Shown: positions 1 to 6,368 of the stretch, in pieces
Numbering within the stretch: position 1 is the first letter of the stretch
Layout of the letters: each line of letters opens with the position of its first letter
Source: Candidatus Hydrogenedentota bacterium
Lineage (GTDB): Bacteria; Hydrogenedentota; Hydrogenedentia; Hydrogenedentales; SLHB01
Direction: 5' to 3'
DNA length: 8,020 nucleotides
NCBI GenBank assembly: GCA_035416745.1
Contig: DAOLNV010000063.1
Location: 14,459 to 22,478 of the forward strand
The notes under the pieces: model-generated
Databases searched by the model: none
The model's input: only the letters and a program-made list of their open reading frames with translations
Told to the model about the DNA's origin: nothing
Translations under genes and position numbers: made by a program

Positions 1-12
1 CGTTTCGTCGAC

Positions 13-2820
13 CTAGACGGAATCCATGTCGAGTTTCAGGGTTACGATCTTCTTGGGCGCAAGGGAGACCTTCACCGACTTCCCCAGGGCGGCCAGCTTC
101 TTCACGGGAAGCTCTTCCAGGGTCAACAGATGCGCTGCGCGGATTCTCGCGCGGGTCTTAATCTCCGCGCCCACTTTCTTGCCTGTAGGATTAAACATAC
201 GCAGGACAAGCGCCTTGCCGTCTTCTGACTGCTTGAGGGCGCTGACGACGGCGTTCGGCGGCGTCACGCTCAGCAAGCTCAGGCGTTGTGGCAAGTCCCC
301 GGCGTGGGGGCCCACTTGCGCCATTTCGAGCGGTACGGCAAGCCGCTCGACTTCGCTGAAGACGCCGGCCCTATCCCATGAGCCCGTGTGGGGGTAGAGC
401 GCATACCGGAATTCATGCTCGCCCTGACATTGCGACAGCTCCATTTCCGGGTGGCGCTCCCAGCGCTTGCTGACAGTCGTCAGCGCGATCTCGTAGGCCC
501 GGACCAGCGTCAGGGCCACCGCGCGCTCCTCGCCGGGCGTGATCTCATACTCGCGCAGGCCGTCGTTAATGATGGCAAGTCCGCCGCGTTGGTCGCTCAC
601 GTCAACGAACCGCTGCATGGGAAAGGTAGCATTGGCAGCCTGCCACGGGCTGTCGGCCGGGTGGGTGGCCGGACGCTCAACGACGTCAAACGGCGTTTCA
701 ACATGGCAGGTCCTGGTCTTCCGCCGCGTGGGGAACAAGACCCGCAGGCGGTGATAACGCGCGGCATTGGTGAACCGCGTCGTGATATCCACGGACCGCG
801 CACCCCGGCGCAAGGTCACATGGGATGTGATAAGGAGCGGCACGGTCTCATCGCTGCGCCGGGACGCGCTGCCGCCGCCATCAAGACGTTGCCATGCGTC
901 ACCGTTGGCCTCGTCGAACCGGGCGGGAATGGTCATGTGGCAGTCGATGCGAAAGCGGGCCAGAAGCGGCCCGTTCTCTTCGAGGGAGATGGTGACGGGT
1001 GAGCCGATGCTCGAGACAATACGGTCCGCCCCGGGCTCGATGTGCATCCAGGCGTTTCCTACTTCGCCGCCGTCTTCGAAGAAATGCAGTCTTTCGTACA
1101 CCTGGCCTGATGCCTTGTGCGACAGGGTGAGTGTGCCATCTCCATTGATCTGAACGCGGAGGTGCTCGTTTTCCATGGTTTGATGGCCGCAGACCATGGT
1201 GCCGCGTCCAAAAGTCTTGAACGGCGCCAGCCGAAACGTGGCGTAACCGAACGCAGGGATATCCTTCGCCTCAAAATGAAACTTGACCTGCTCGCTTTCC
1301 AGCATGTAGGTGGCATCGGCTGCGTGGTTGATGACCGCATGATGCGGCTTACGTGTGGCAACCTGAACCGGCGCAGCGTCGCGGGCCGCCTCCGAGGCCG
1401 TCCCGCAAGCCACAATCTGAAACCCGCTCATGGCGCTCGTGCGCGGTACGTCGACGACCGCCGTCACGACTTCGGAGCGCGCTTGAGGCGAGGCGTTGAA
1501 CACGGTAAGCAGGACGTCGTTGCGCCCTGCGTCCGAGTTGTCGATGCGTCGTTGAATGTGTTGAAGACTGCGCGCCATGATGCTGTCGGAGAGATTTGCC
1601 GTTTGCCTGAGACGGTCGCGCACGTCACGCTCGATGTCGTCGACGCCGCTGCCCGAGATGCTGTCGTGCGGTTGAGATTTCAGGAGGGTTTTCCAGGCGA
1701 GATCGAGGGCGGCGGACGGGTACTCGGCCCCCATGCGCCATGCCAGCGCCGCGAATGGCTCCGCCCAACGCTGCAGCGCCTGTTCCGCCAGCGCGTTGAG
1801 ACGTTTGACCCGTGTGCGGCTCGAGAGCACGTCGCTGTACAGGTGCATGCGTTGATTCATCAGCACGGGCGTACGCCGTTCGCCCTTGAGAACAGTGAGA
1901 TTTTTGGCGGCTTTCTTGACCTTCGCCATCAGGTCGGGGAGCCGGCTGTGGAAAATCGTATCGTCCTTGAGGATTTTGCGGGCTTCTTTGATGAGTTCGA
2001 GTTCTACCAGGTCAGGGATACTGCTGTCGTGTCCCATCATGAACGCGAGGTATTTCGTTGTGGCGACGGCGGCTTCGCGGTCGCGGAGCGCTGCGATGCA
2101 CTCGCGCGCCCGTTCCCGATCGAACCCCCGAACGGGGTCAAGAAGCATGTGATGGCCCGCGGCCCGGGCTTCGCGGCACAGATGGAACGGCAGCCCGCCT
2201 TCCCGCCACTCATACATGCGGTCGGCAATCGCCTTGCCGAAGACAGCGGGCCGGTAGACGTTATGGTAGAAGTTGTAGCGCGCGCCTGAACTCATTTGAG
2301 AACCCAGAATTCGCGTTCCATCAGCCCCCTCGAAGATAAATTCGTTGGCAACCTCATCGTGCGAGACGCCGTGGTAGAACAACATGACGTCGATGCCGAA
2401 ACCCATGTAGATCTGCGGCATCTGCGAGTTCTGGCCATAAGAGAACGCAGTGTGCCCTACCTTCATCACGCCGCCGAATTCCTGCCCTACCCGGTGTCCG
2501 TAAGTGAGGTTCCGAACCAGAGACTCGCCATTCACGCTGAAACATTCCGGGAGGGTGTACCAGGGGCCGATGAGCAACCGTCCATCCGCCACATGCTTTT
2601 GGATACGGGCGCGGTGCTGGGGCCGGAGCTCGAGATAGTCCTCGACGGGCACGGACTGGCCGTCCAGCAGGAACGATTTGTAGGCTGGCTCGGCCTCGAA
2701 AACCTCGAGCAGCAAATCGAGGAGCTCAACGAGCATCAGCCGAGTTTCCTGGAAATTGTACAACCATTCCCGGTCCCAGTGGGTATTGGCGATAACGTGA
2801 ATTTCGTAAGCTCGGCTCAT
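13..2820 (-). CDS. GH38 alpha-mannosidase-family protein with a substituted nucleophile
   Basis: This 935-residue protein resembles bacterial GH38 enzymes of the MngB (mannosylglycerate hydrolase) type along its whole length. The order is an N-terminal alpha/beta catalytic domain (about 7-290), a helical domain (about 318-405) and a long beta-sandwich part (about 430-935). NTHWDREW (12-19) holds the two N-terminal zinc ligands, H14 and D16. GPWYTLPE (85-92) and GESLVRNL (98-105) are family blocks. QPHDSISG (383-390) carries the third expected ligand, H385. At the nucleophile block, where GH38 enzymes read roughly PDSFG, this protein reads AFSYG (125-129), so Phe126 replaces the zinc-binding nucleophile Asp; the DNA confirms this. 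No signal peptide is seen, so it is probably cytoplasmic. The ATG is preceded by AGGAGAG, and TAG ends the gene. GH38 membership is near certain. The substrate is unknown, and retaining mannosidase activity is doubtful. The oxidoreductase gene lies 253 bases upstream on the same strand. Confidence 0.93.
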   Translation of the reverse strand: MSRAYEIHVIANTHWDREWLYNFQETRLMLVELLDLLLEVFEAEPAYKSFLLDGQSVPVEDYLELRPQHRARIQKHVADGRLLIGPWYTLPECFSVNGESLVRNLTYGHRVGQEFGGVMKVGHTAFSYGQNSQMPQIYMGFGIDVMLFYHGVSHDEVANEFIFEGADGTRILGSQMSSGARYNFYHNVYRPAVFGKAIADRMYEWREGGLPFHLCREARAAGHHMLLDPVRGFDRERARECIAALRDREAAVATTKYLAFMMGHDSSIPDLVELELIKEARKILKDDTIFHSRLPDLMAKVKKAAKNLTVLKGERRTPVLMNQRMHLYSDVLSSRTRVKRLNALAEQALQRWAEPFAALAWRMGAEYPSAALDLAWKTLLKSQPHDSISGSGVDDIERDVRDRLRQTANLSDSIMARSLQHIQRRIDNSDAGRNDVLLTVFNASPQARSEVVTAVVDVPRTSAMSGFQIVACGTASEAARDAAPVQVATRKPHHAVINHAADATYMLESEQVKFHFEAKDIPAFGYATFRLAPFKTFGRGTMVCGHQTMENEHLRVQINGDGTLTLSHKASGQVYERLHFFEDGGEVGNAWMHIEPGADRIVSSIGSPVTISLEENGPLLARFRIDCHMTIPARFDEANGDAWQRLDGGGSASRRSDETVPLLITSHVTLRRGARSVDITTRFTNAARYHRLRVLFPTRRKTRTCHVETPFDVVERPATHPADSPWQAANATFPMQRFVDVSDQRGGLAIINDGLREYEITPGEERAVALTLVRAYEIALTTVSKRWERHPEMELSQCQGEHEFRYALYPHTGSWDRAGVFSEVERLAVPLEMAQVGPHAGDLPQRLSLLSVTPPNAVVSALKQSEDGKALVLRMFNPTGKKVGAEIKTRARIRAAHLLTLEELPVKKLAALGKSVKVSLAPKKIVTLKLDMDSV

Positions 2821-2825
2821 CGACT

Positions 2826-2832
2826 CTCTCCT
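2826..2832 (-). promoter_or_regulatory. Shine-Dalgarno site of the GH38 gene
   Basis: Read on the minus strand this is AGGAGAG, five bases before the ATG at 2820. It supports that start, and the HxH/D block follows within 20 residues as usual for the family. Confidence 0.75.
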
Positions 2833-2859
2833 GAAGTAGATTGTGCACAGTTTCCGGGA

Positions 2860-2888
2860 ATTCTACGCTAAGAAGAAGCATGCGGCAA
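2860..2888 (-). promoter_or_regulatory. Candidate sigma70 promoter for the GH38 gene
   Basis: On the minus strand the sequence reads TTGCCG (-35, 4 of 6), a 17-base spacer and TAGAAT (-10, 5 of 6). Transcription would start near 2853, about 33 bases before the ATG. An 8-base palindrome, TGTGCACA (2842-2849), lies just downstream of the predicted start point and could be an operator. It suggests the GH38 gene can be transcribed apart from the oxidoreductase gene. The call rests on matching the consensus by eye only. Confidence 0.42.
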
Positions 2889-3073
2889 AGTCGGACAGGA
2901 AGCCGGGGGCCACGCTTTTCTGACAGGAGCGGGCGTTGGTCCCGCGCGGGGAAATACGCTTATGTCCGCAGCGTGCAATCAGAGACGCCGGGAGAACGGG
3001 GCCCACAGAAACCGGGACGCAGCATCTTCGGCAACAACAATGCACCGATGCGTATCGTTACTTACCCGCCTTG

Positions 3074-4399
3074 TCAGGCTTCGAGAAACCTCGTGACTCC
3101 GGGAATCGGCACGGGATAGATGCCGTTGGCGTCGGGTACAACCGGCGGTTCCATACCATCACGGCAATCCTCCGGCCTGGGCGGATAAGCGAAGTCGGAG
3201 TTGTTTATCTGGTCCCAGGCAATCTCTTCACCGGTGTAACAGGAGATTTGCCCCATCACGCCGATCATGGTGCTCCGGGCCATGTAGTCGCCATTGTTGA
3301 CGGGCTCCCCCGACCGGATAGCCTTGAACAGCACGTCGTGCTCGATCTGATAGGGATCGCATGCTTCCTCCCAGCGCCACTCGGTTTCGCCCCAGATGCG
3401 GCAACCCGTGATGGATGCCTTGCCCTTGCTCCCGAACACAGTGCTGGAGGACTCGTTGTAGCATCCTGTAGTGGTCCGGCAGAGGGCATATATTCGGACG
3501 CCGCTGTCAAATTCGTACACGACGGAATGGTGGTCGAATACGTCGCCGTAAATCGGAGCCGTCATAGAGGAGCGCCCGCCGAGGCCGTGGCATTTCGCCG
3601 GCATGGCGTTGTGCAGCACCCAACTGGCCCGGTCCAGGTTGTGCACCAGCGACTGCGGAACGTCGTCCCCGGAGAGCCAGCGGAAATGATACTGCGTACT
3701 GCATTGCCACTCGAGTTCGGACAACTCGGGTGCGCGGTCAATGATTACGTAAGGCTCGCGAAGGAAGTTCTCTTCGATGCTGATCACATCGCCGATGGCG
3801 CCGTCGTGTATACGCTGAACGGTCTCGGCGAATCCGATGTGATACCTGCTTTGCAACCCCGAAACCAGGCACAGGCCCTTTTCCTTAGCCAAATCGGCGG
3901 CACGCTGCATGAGTTTGACGCCCGCCGGGTCGATAGCATGGGGTTTCTCGACGAACACGTGCTTTCCGGCTTCAATCGCTGTCATCGCGTGAAGCGGGTG
4001 AAATTTCGCGGCGTTGGCAATCACCACGACATCAGACGCTTCGATCACGTGCTTATAGCCGTCAAAGCCCGCGAAACAGTGGTCGTCATCGACGAAGACT
4101 TGGTCTTTCTTCTGGTCTCTGAGCCGCTCGCGTCTGGTTTTGACGCGGTCCATGAAGATGTCGCACATTGCGACGAGTTGGGCTCCGGGGTCCGCGGTCA
4201 ATGCCTGCGCGGCAGCGCCGGTATTTCGGCCGCCGCAGCCGATCATGCCGACTCGGATGACGTCGCTGCCGGCGGCGTGCGCGTTAGGCGCGATGGCGCG
4301 GGCGCCCGCAACGGCGGCCGAGGCCGCCACAGCCGAACTCTTCAAGAAATCACGCCGGGTCGTGCCGCGGCTCTTGCCTGATTTCTCTGCACGTGTCAT
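3074..4399 (-). CDS. TAT-exported Gfo/Idh/MocA-family oxidoreductase
   Basis: This 441-residue NAD(P)-binding protein starts with a twin-arginine signal: RRDFLK (15-20), an Ala-rich hydrophobic stretch and a likely cleavage site after A42 (AHA). The Rossmann fold follows, with the dinucleotide loop GCGGRNTGAA (54-63), an acidic residue at the end of strand 2 (D80) and the family EKP motif (151-153) after AGKHVFV. HNLD (253-256) fits the conserved His/Asp block of the second domain. The stretches WLSGDD (241-246) and GGRSS (274-278) resemble the large set of TAT-signal Gfo/Idh proteins common in Planctomycetes-like bacteria. Such proteins fold with cofactor in the cytoplasm and are then exported. 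The substrate is unknown; sugar oxidation or an NAD-dependent glycosidase role (as in GH109) is possible, but nothing here decides it. The start at 4399 is chosen because the signal peptide begins there and GAGGAGG lies just upstream. A longer in-frame reading to 4534 would bury the TAT signal. Confidence 0.92.
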   Translation of the reverse strand: MTRAEKSGKSRGTTRRDFLKSSAVAASAAVAGARAIAPNAHAAGSDVIRVGMIGCGGRNTGAAAQALTADPGAQLVAMCDIFMDRVKTRRERLRDQKKDQVFVDDDHCFAGFDGYKHVIEASDVVVIANAAKFHPLHAMTAIEAGKHVFVEKPHAIDPAGVKLMQRAADLAKEKGLCLVSGLQSRYHIGFAETVQRIHDGAIGDVISIEENFLREPYVIIDRAPELSELEWQCSTQYHFRWLSGDDVPQSLVHNLDRASWVLHNAMPAKCHGLGGRSSMTAPIYGDVFDHHSVVYEFDSGVRIYALCRTTTGCYNESSSTVFGSKGKASITGCRIWGETEWRWEEACDPYQIEHDVLFKAIRSGEPVNNGDYMARSTMIGVMGQISCYTGEEIAWDQINNSDFAYPPRPEDCRDGMEPPVVPDANGIYPVPIPGVTRFLEA

Positions 4400-4542
4400 T
4401 TTGCCTCCTCGATACCATGCGCCGTGTTCAGAACGGACCGCTTGGACCCCCAGCCGTTCACCGCCTCGATGGCTCCCGCGGCGTGATGCTCGCGATACTT
4501 GTCCCGGGCGACATGCCCCTCGCTTAGAATCCATTCTGCCGC
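4396..4542 (-). other. Coding-like patch overlapping the oxidoreductase start (small gene or relic)
   Basis: In a frame different from both neighbours, the minus strand is open from inside the upstream gene to a TGA at 4398-4396. That stop shares ATGA with the oxidoreductase start, as in translationally coupled genes. Over the last 46 codons, my hand count gives G+C of roughly 70%, 46% and 74% at codon positions 1, 2 and 3, a typical coding profile. Further upstream (about 4540-4670) the profile flattens. The encoded end reads ...RDKYREHHAAGAIEAVNG and later HGIEEAK. There is no in-frame ATG; the only in-frame GTG is at 4461, which would give a 21-residue peptide and has no well-placed ribosome site. 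It may be a decayed gene end, a small gene with an unusual start, or chance. I do not recognise a family. Confidence 0.25.
4404..4410 (-). promoter_or_regulatory. Shine-Dalgarno site that fixes the oxidoreductase start
   Basis: The minus strand reads GAGGAGG, four bases before the ATG at 4399. The spacing is short but the match is strong. It supports the start that leaves the RR signal peptide at the N-terminus. Confidence 0.75.
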
Positions 4543-4578
4543 GGATTGCGAGGGGACCAGCTTGATTCTTCGAACTCG

Positions 4579-4607
4579 ATTATGAGCGCCTTCGCGAGGA
4601 CTGTCAA
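4579..4607 (-). promoter_or_regulatory. Strong candidate sigma70 promoter for the oxidoreductase gene
   Basis: On the minus strand TTGACA (-35, 6 of 6), a 17-base spacer and CATAAT (-10, 5 of 6) form the best promoter match in the window. Transcription would begin near 4572, leaving about 170 bases of leader before the ATG. The long leader overlaps the coding-like patch at 4396-4542. It argues that the oxidoreductase gene is not only read through from the propeller gene. Confidence 0.55.
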
Positions 4608-4615
4608 CAATCGCC

Positions 4616-4645
4616 GGGCAGGCAGGTGGCTGCCGAAAACTGCCC
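4616..4645. repeat. Nested inverted repeats after the propeller gene
   Basis: GGCAG (4621-4625) and CTGCC (4630-4634) can form a 5-base-pair hairpin with a 4-base loop. An outer pair, GGGCAG (4616-4621) and CTGCCC (4640-4645), competes with it. They lie about 50-80 bases past the stop of the propeller gene and just upstream of the oxidoreductase -35 box. No T-run follows on the minus strand, so this is not a standard intrinsic terminator. It could be an mRNA 3' structure or have no role. Confidence 0.3.
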
Positions 4646-4693
4646 TCGTTGTGGGGTAAATGCTTCCGCCAGAGGTGTTCGCGCCCGAATTCC

Positions 4694-5926
4694 TCAGGGC
4701 ACGTCTCCGTTGGGATTGGACCAGATAATACGGGCCACCAGGATTGCGCCTTCTGCGCCGCGGTCTGTGGGGAGCTTGCCGTGGTAGGGCCACATGCATT
4801 CGCCGGCGGAAACCCAAGTTTCGTACGGTGTGACGTGGTTGACTCCGAAGTTCCCCAGCGGCACGCCGCGGTTCGGCAACAGTATGCGCTCGGTTGACCT
4901 CAATACGACTCTTTCATCCGGGTCAACTTGAGCGATGAACAGAGGCGCGCGGTTCCGAAAGACGTCGTCATTGTCGCCGGTCTTGCGCGTGTAGGCCAGG
5001 AACAGTCCCTCATGATGCGTGATCCAGTGCTGCTGGGTGTTCTGGCTGCCCAACGGCTGGCCGTCGTCGAATTTCCACTCGATAGGCGGTTCGAAATGGA
5101 GTCCGTCGCGGCTCGTGGCGACAAATGCCGTGTCGTTGGCGCGAATCGTCAGCCAGTAGAGGCCTCTGAACTTCGTGATCGACGGTTCATGCATGCCCCT
5201 CAACCGGTCGCGAGCGATCAGGTCGCCTCGGGCCACAACCGATAGGCTCTTGCCATCGAACGCGCATTTCCACACAGCCACTGCCCAGCGGGCGCCTTGG
5301 GATGGCTGCACGTAGACTGGGGCAAGAACCGTTCCATCGGGCTCGATCAACCACTGGTCACAGCTTGCCGCGGTGCCGAAATAGTCCTGCCCGCGTTGTC
5401 CGAGCGGCTGTCCCCTGGACCACGCGCCGGTCTGGGGATCGTAGACCGTGTACGAAACCCACTGGGAGCCCGGCCGGTCGATGTAGGTTCCAGTTTGATC
5501 GTACATGGCACAATGTCCGATGGCCAGTATTTTTGCCGTCTGGGGATGCCAATTAGGGACCATGCCGGAAAGGGCCATGTCGTAGCCGTCTTCCTTGACC
5601 CATGCGAGTTCGGGGACCGCCGTCGGGCCAGACCAGGTCATGCTCAGGTCGCCGGTTCGTAATTCATATGACCCCGAGTAATAGTCGCCAGCGTCATTCT
5701 TCAGCATCTTTTGCGCGAGCATGATCACCATCGGCGTCCCTGCGTGGTCTGCCGGAGGAATCGCCGCCAGATAGGGGTGAGACCACGAGAACTCATTGCT
5801 CAGCTCCTTATAAGGCGTTTCAACGATGATTTGGTAATCGGGCGTCTGAGCGATGGACGATTCCGCGCAGAAGCAAGCGAGCCCAAGCACCTCGAGGAAT
5901 ACATTGCGAAGGTTGTACCGTTGCAT
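4694..5926 (-). CDS. Secreted sialidase-like (BNR/Asp-box) beta-propeller protein
   Basis: This 410-residue protein has a hydrophobic N-terminus (about 8-20) and a plausible signal peptidase I site after A26 (SIA before QTPD). No proper lipobox is present. The rest is rich in short beta strands and aromatic residues, as in propeller glycosidases. Degenerate Asp-boxes are visible, SRDGLHF (272-278) most clearly and a weaker one around TGDLSMTW (91-98). MHEPSI (245-250) is reminiscent of the HEP-type active-site strands of GH33/GH43-like propellers. Length fits a single propeller domain without added binding modules. I cannot assign the substrate: sialidase superfamily is the likely fold, not a claim of sialic acid cleavage. 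The start is the only ATG between the upstream in-frame stop and the signal peptide, but its ribosome site is poor. It lies 294 bases upstream of the oxidoreductase gene and is divergent from the GH36 gene. Confidence 0.8.
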   Translation of the reverse strand: MQRYNLRNVFLEVLGLACFCAESSIAQTPDYQIIVETPYKELSNEFSWSHPYLAAIPPADHAGTPMVIMLAQKMLKNDAGDYYSGSYELRTGDLSMTWSGPTAVPELAWVKEDGYDMALSGMVPNWHPQTAKILAIGHCAMYDQTGTYIDRPGSQWVSYTVYDPQTGAWSRGQPLGQRGQDYFGTAASCDQWLIEPDGTVLAPVYVQPSQGARWAVAVWKCAFDGKSLSVVARGDLIARDRLRGMHEPSITKFRGLYWLTIRANDTAFVATSRDGLHFEPPIEWKFDDGQPLGSQNTQQHWITHHEGLFLAYTRKTGDNDDVFRNRAPLFIAQVDPDERVVLRSTERILLPNRGVPLGNFGVNHVTPYETWVSAGECMWPYHGKLPTDRGAEGAILVARIIWSNPNGDVP

Positions 5927-5999
5927 GTAGTAGAGAGCCTTTCTGCGGTCGTGTCCTTGTTGCAGCCCCCAAACGCGGATTCAATCCTTTTCACGCGCG

Positions 6000-6013
6000 C
6001 GTTAAGTTCAACG
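6000..6013. promoter_or_regulatory. Possible operator: inverted repeat over the propeller promoter
   Basis: CGTT and AACG arms flank six bases (cgttaagttcaacg) and overlap the -10 box and likely start point of the minus-strand promoter. A 10-base perfect palindrome, ACGCGCGCGT (5993-6002), abuts it. The position suits a repressor site, but the arms are short and no regulator gene is in view. Confidence 0.22.
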
Positions 6014-6039
6014 ATAGCGCTGACTGGCGGATTCGTCAA
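6011..6039 (-). promoter_or_regulatory. Candidate sigma70 promoter for the propeller gene
   Basis: On the minus strand TTGACG (-35, 5 of 6), a 17-base spacer and TATCGT (-10, 4 of 6) would start transcription near 6004, about 78 bases before the ATG at 5926. The spacer is ideal and the position is sensible; the -10 box is only moderate. Confidence 0.4.
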
Positions 6040-6116
6040 ACCTGGTTTGTTTATTCCGCAGACCAGAAGGGATATCATCCCAACGTGTGTTTTGGGAGTG
6101 CCTCCTGGGGGGCACG

Positions 6117-6144
6117 TTGACAGTCAGCTCCATCGTGTCATACG
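6117..6144 (+). promoter_or_regulatory. Weak candidate promoter for the GH36 gene
   Basis: A perfect TTGACA (6117-6122) is followed after 16 bases by CATACG (6139-6144), a poor -10 box matching at three positions. It would give a leader of over 200 bases. I saw no better match nearer the GH36 start, so the true promoter may use another sigma factor. Confidence 0.2.
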
Positions 6145-6358
6145 GTATAGGGTATTCCAGGCACTTCGCCGTGGGGGCGTAATCCAACCAGGCTTTCCCA
6201 GTGCCAACAATACGTGGCAGCGCAGGGGAAAGCACTGGTGGAAGAAAGAGTGGCCATTGAAATTGGGAAGGAGCCGACCCACGCAGTTATCCCGGCACAT
6301 TCGGCAATCGTGTATCAGACCTCTGATTTGCGGGCAGGCATTTCCAACACGCAAGCGC

Positions 6359-6364
6359 AGGAGG
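6359..6364 (+). promoter_or_regulatory. Shine-Dalgarno site of the GH36 gene
   Basis: AGGAGG lies four bases before the ATG at 6369. It fixes the start and places a typical signal peptide at the N-terminus. Confidence 0.75.
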
Positions 6365-6368
6365 CCCC

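Larger units (their letters stand above)
5927..6368. other. Divergent intergenic region between propeller and GH36 genes
   Basis: This 442-base stretch separates two genes read away from each other, so it should hold both promoters. Visible here are a candidate minus-strand promoter (6011-6039), a weak plus-strand candidate (6117-6144), the palindrome ACGCGCGCGT (5993-6002) and an imperfect inverted repeat, CGTT-N6-AACG (6000-6013). There is also a minus-strand coding-like patch around 6110-6200 with no recognisable product. I see no RNA gene, insertion-sequence end or regulator gene. Confidence 0.6.

Noticed and set aside
1117..2289. Long plus-strand open frame opposite the GH38 gene
   Set aside because: Its translation has no domain motif and follows the antisense of conserved GH38 blocks.
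2926..2946. GC-rich inverted repeat (GCGGG/CCCGC) between the oxidoreductase and GH38 genes as a terminator
   Set aside because: The stem is only five base pairs with a 7-base loop and no T-run follows on the minus strand.
2936..4381. Long plus-strand open frame (481 codons) opposite the oxidoreductase gene
   Set aside because: It lies wholly antisense to a confidently identified gene and shows no recognisable motif. Long antisense frames are expected from codon bias in G+C-rich genes.
4400..4534. In-frame N-terminal extension of the oxidoreductase to an ATG at 4534
   Set aside because: It would place 45 Arg/Gly-rich residues before the twin-arginine signal. The ATG at 4399 has a strong ribosome site, and the codon-position pattern in this stretch supports a different frame.
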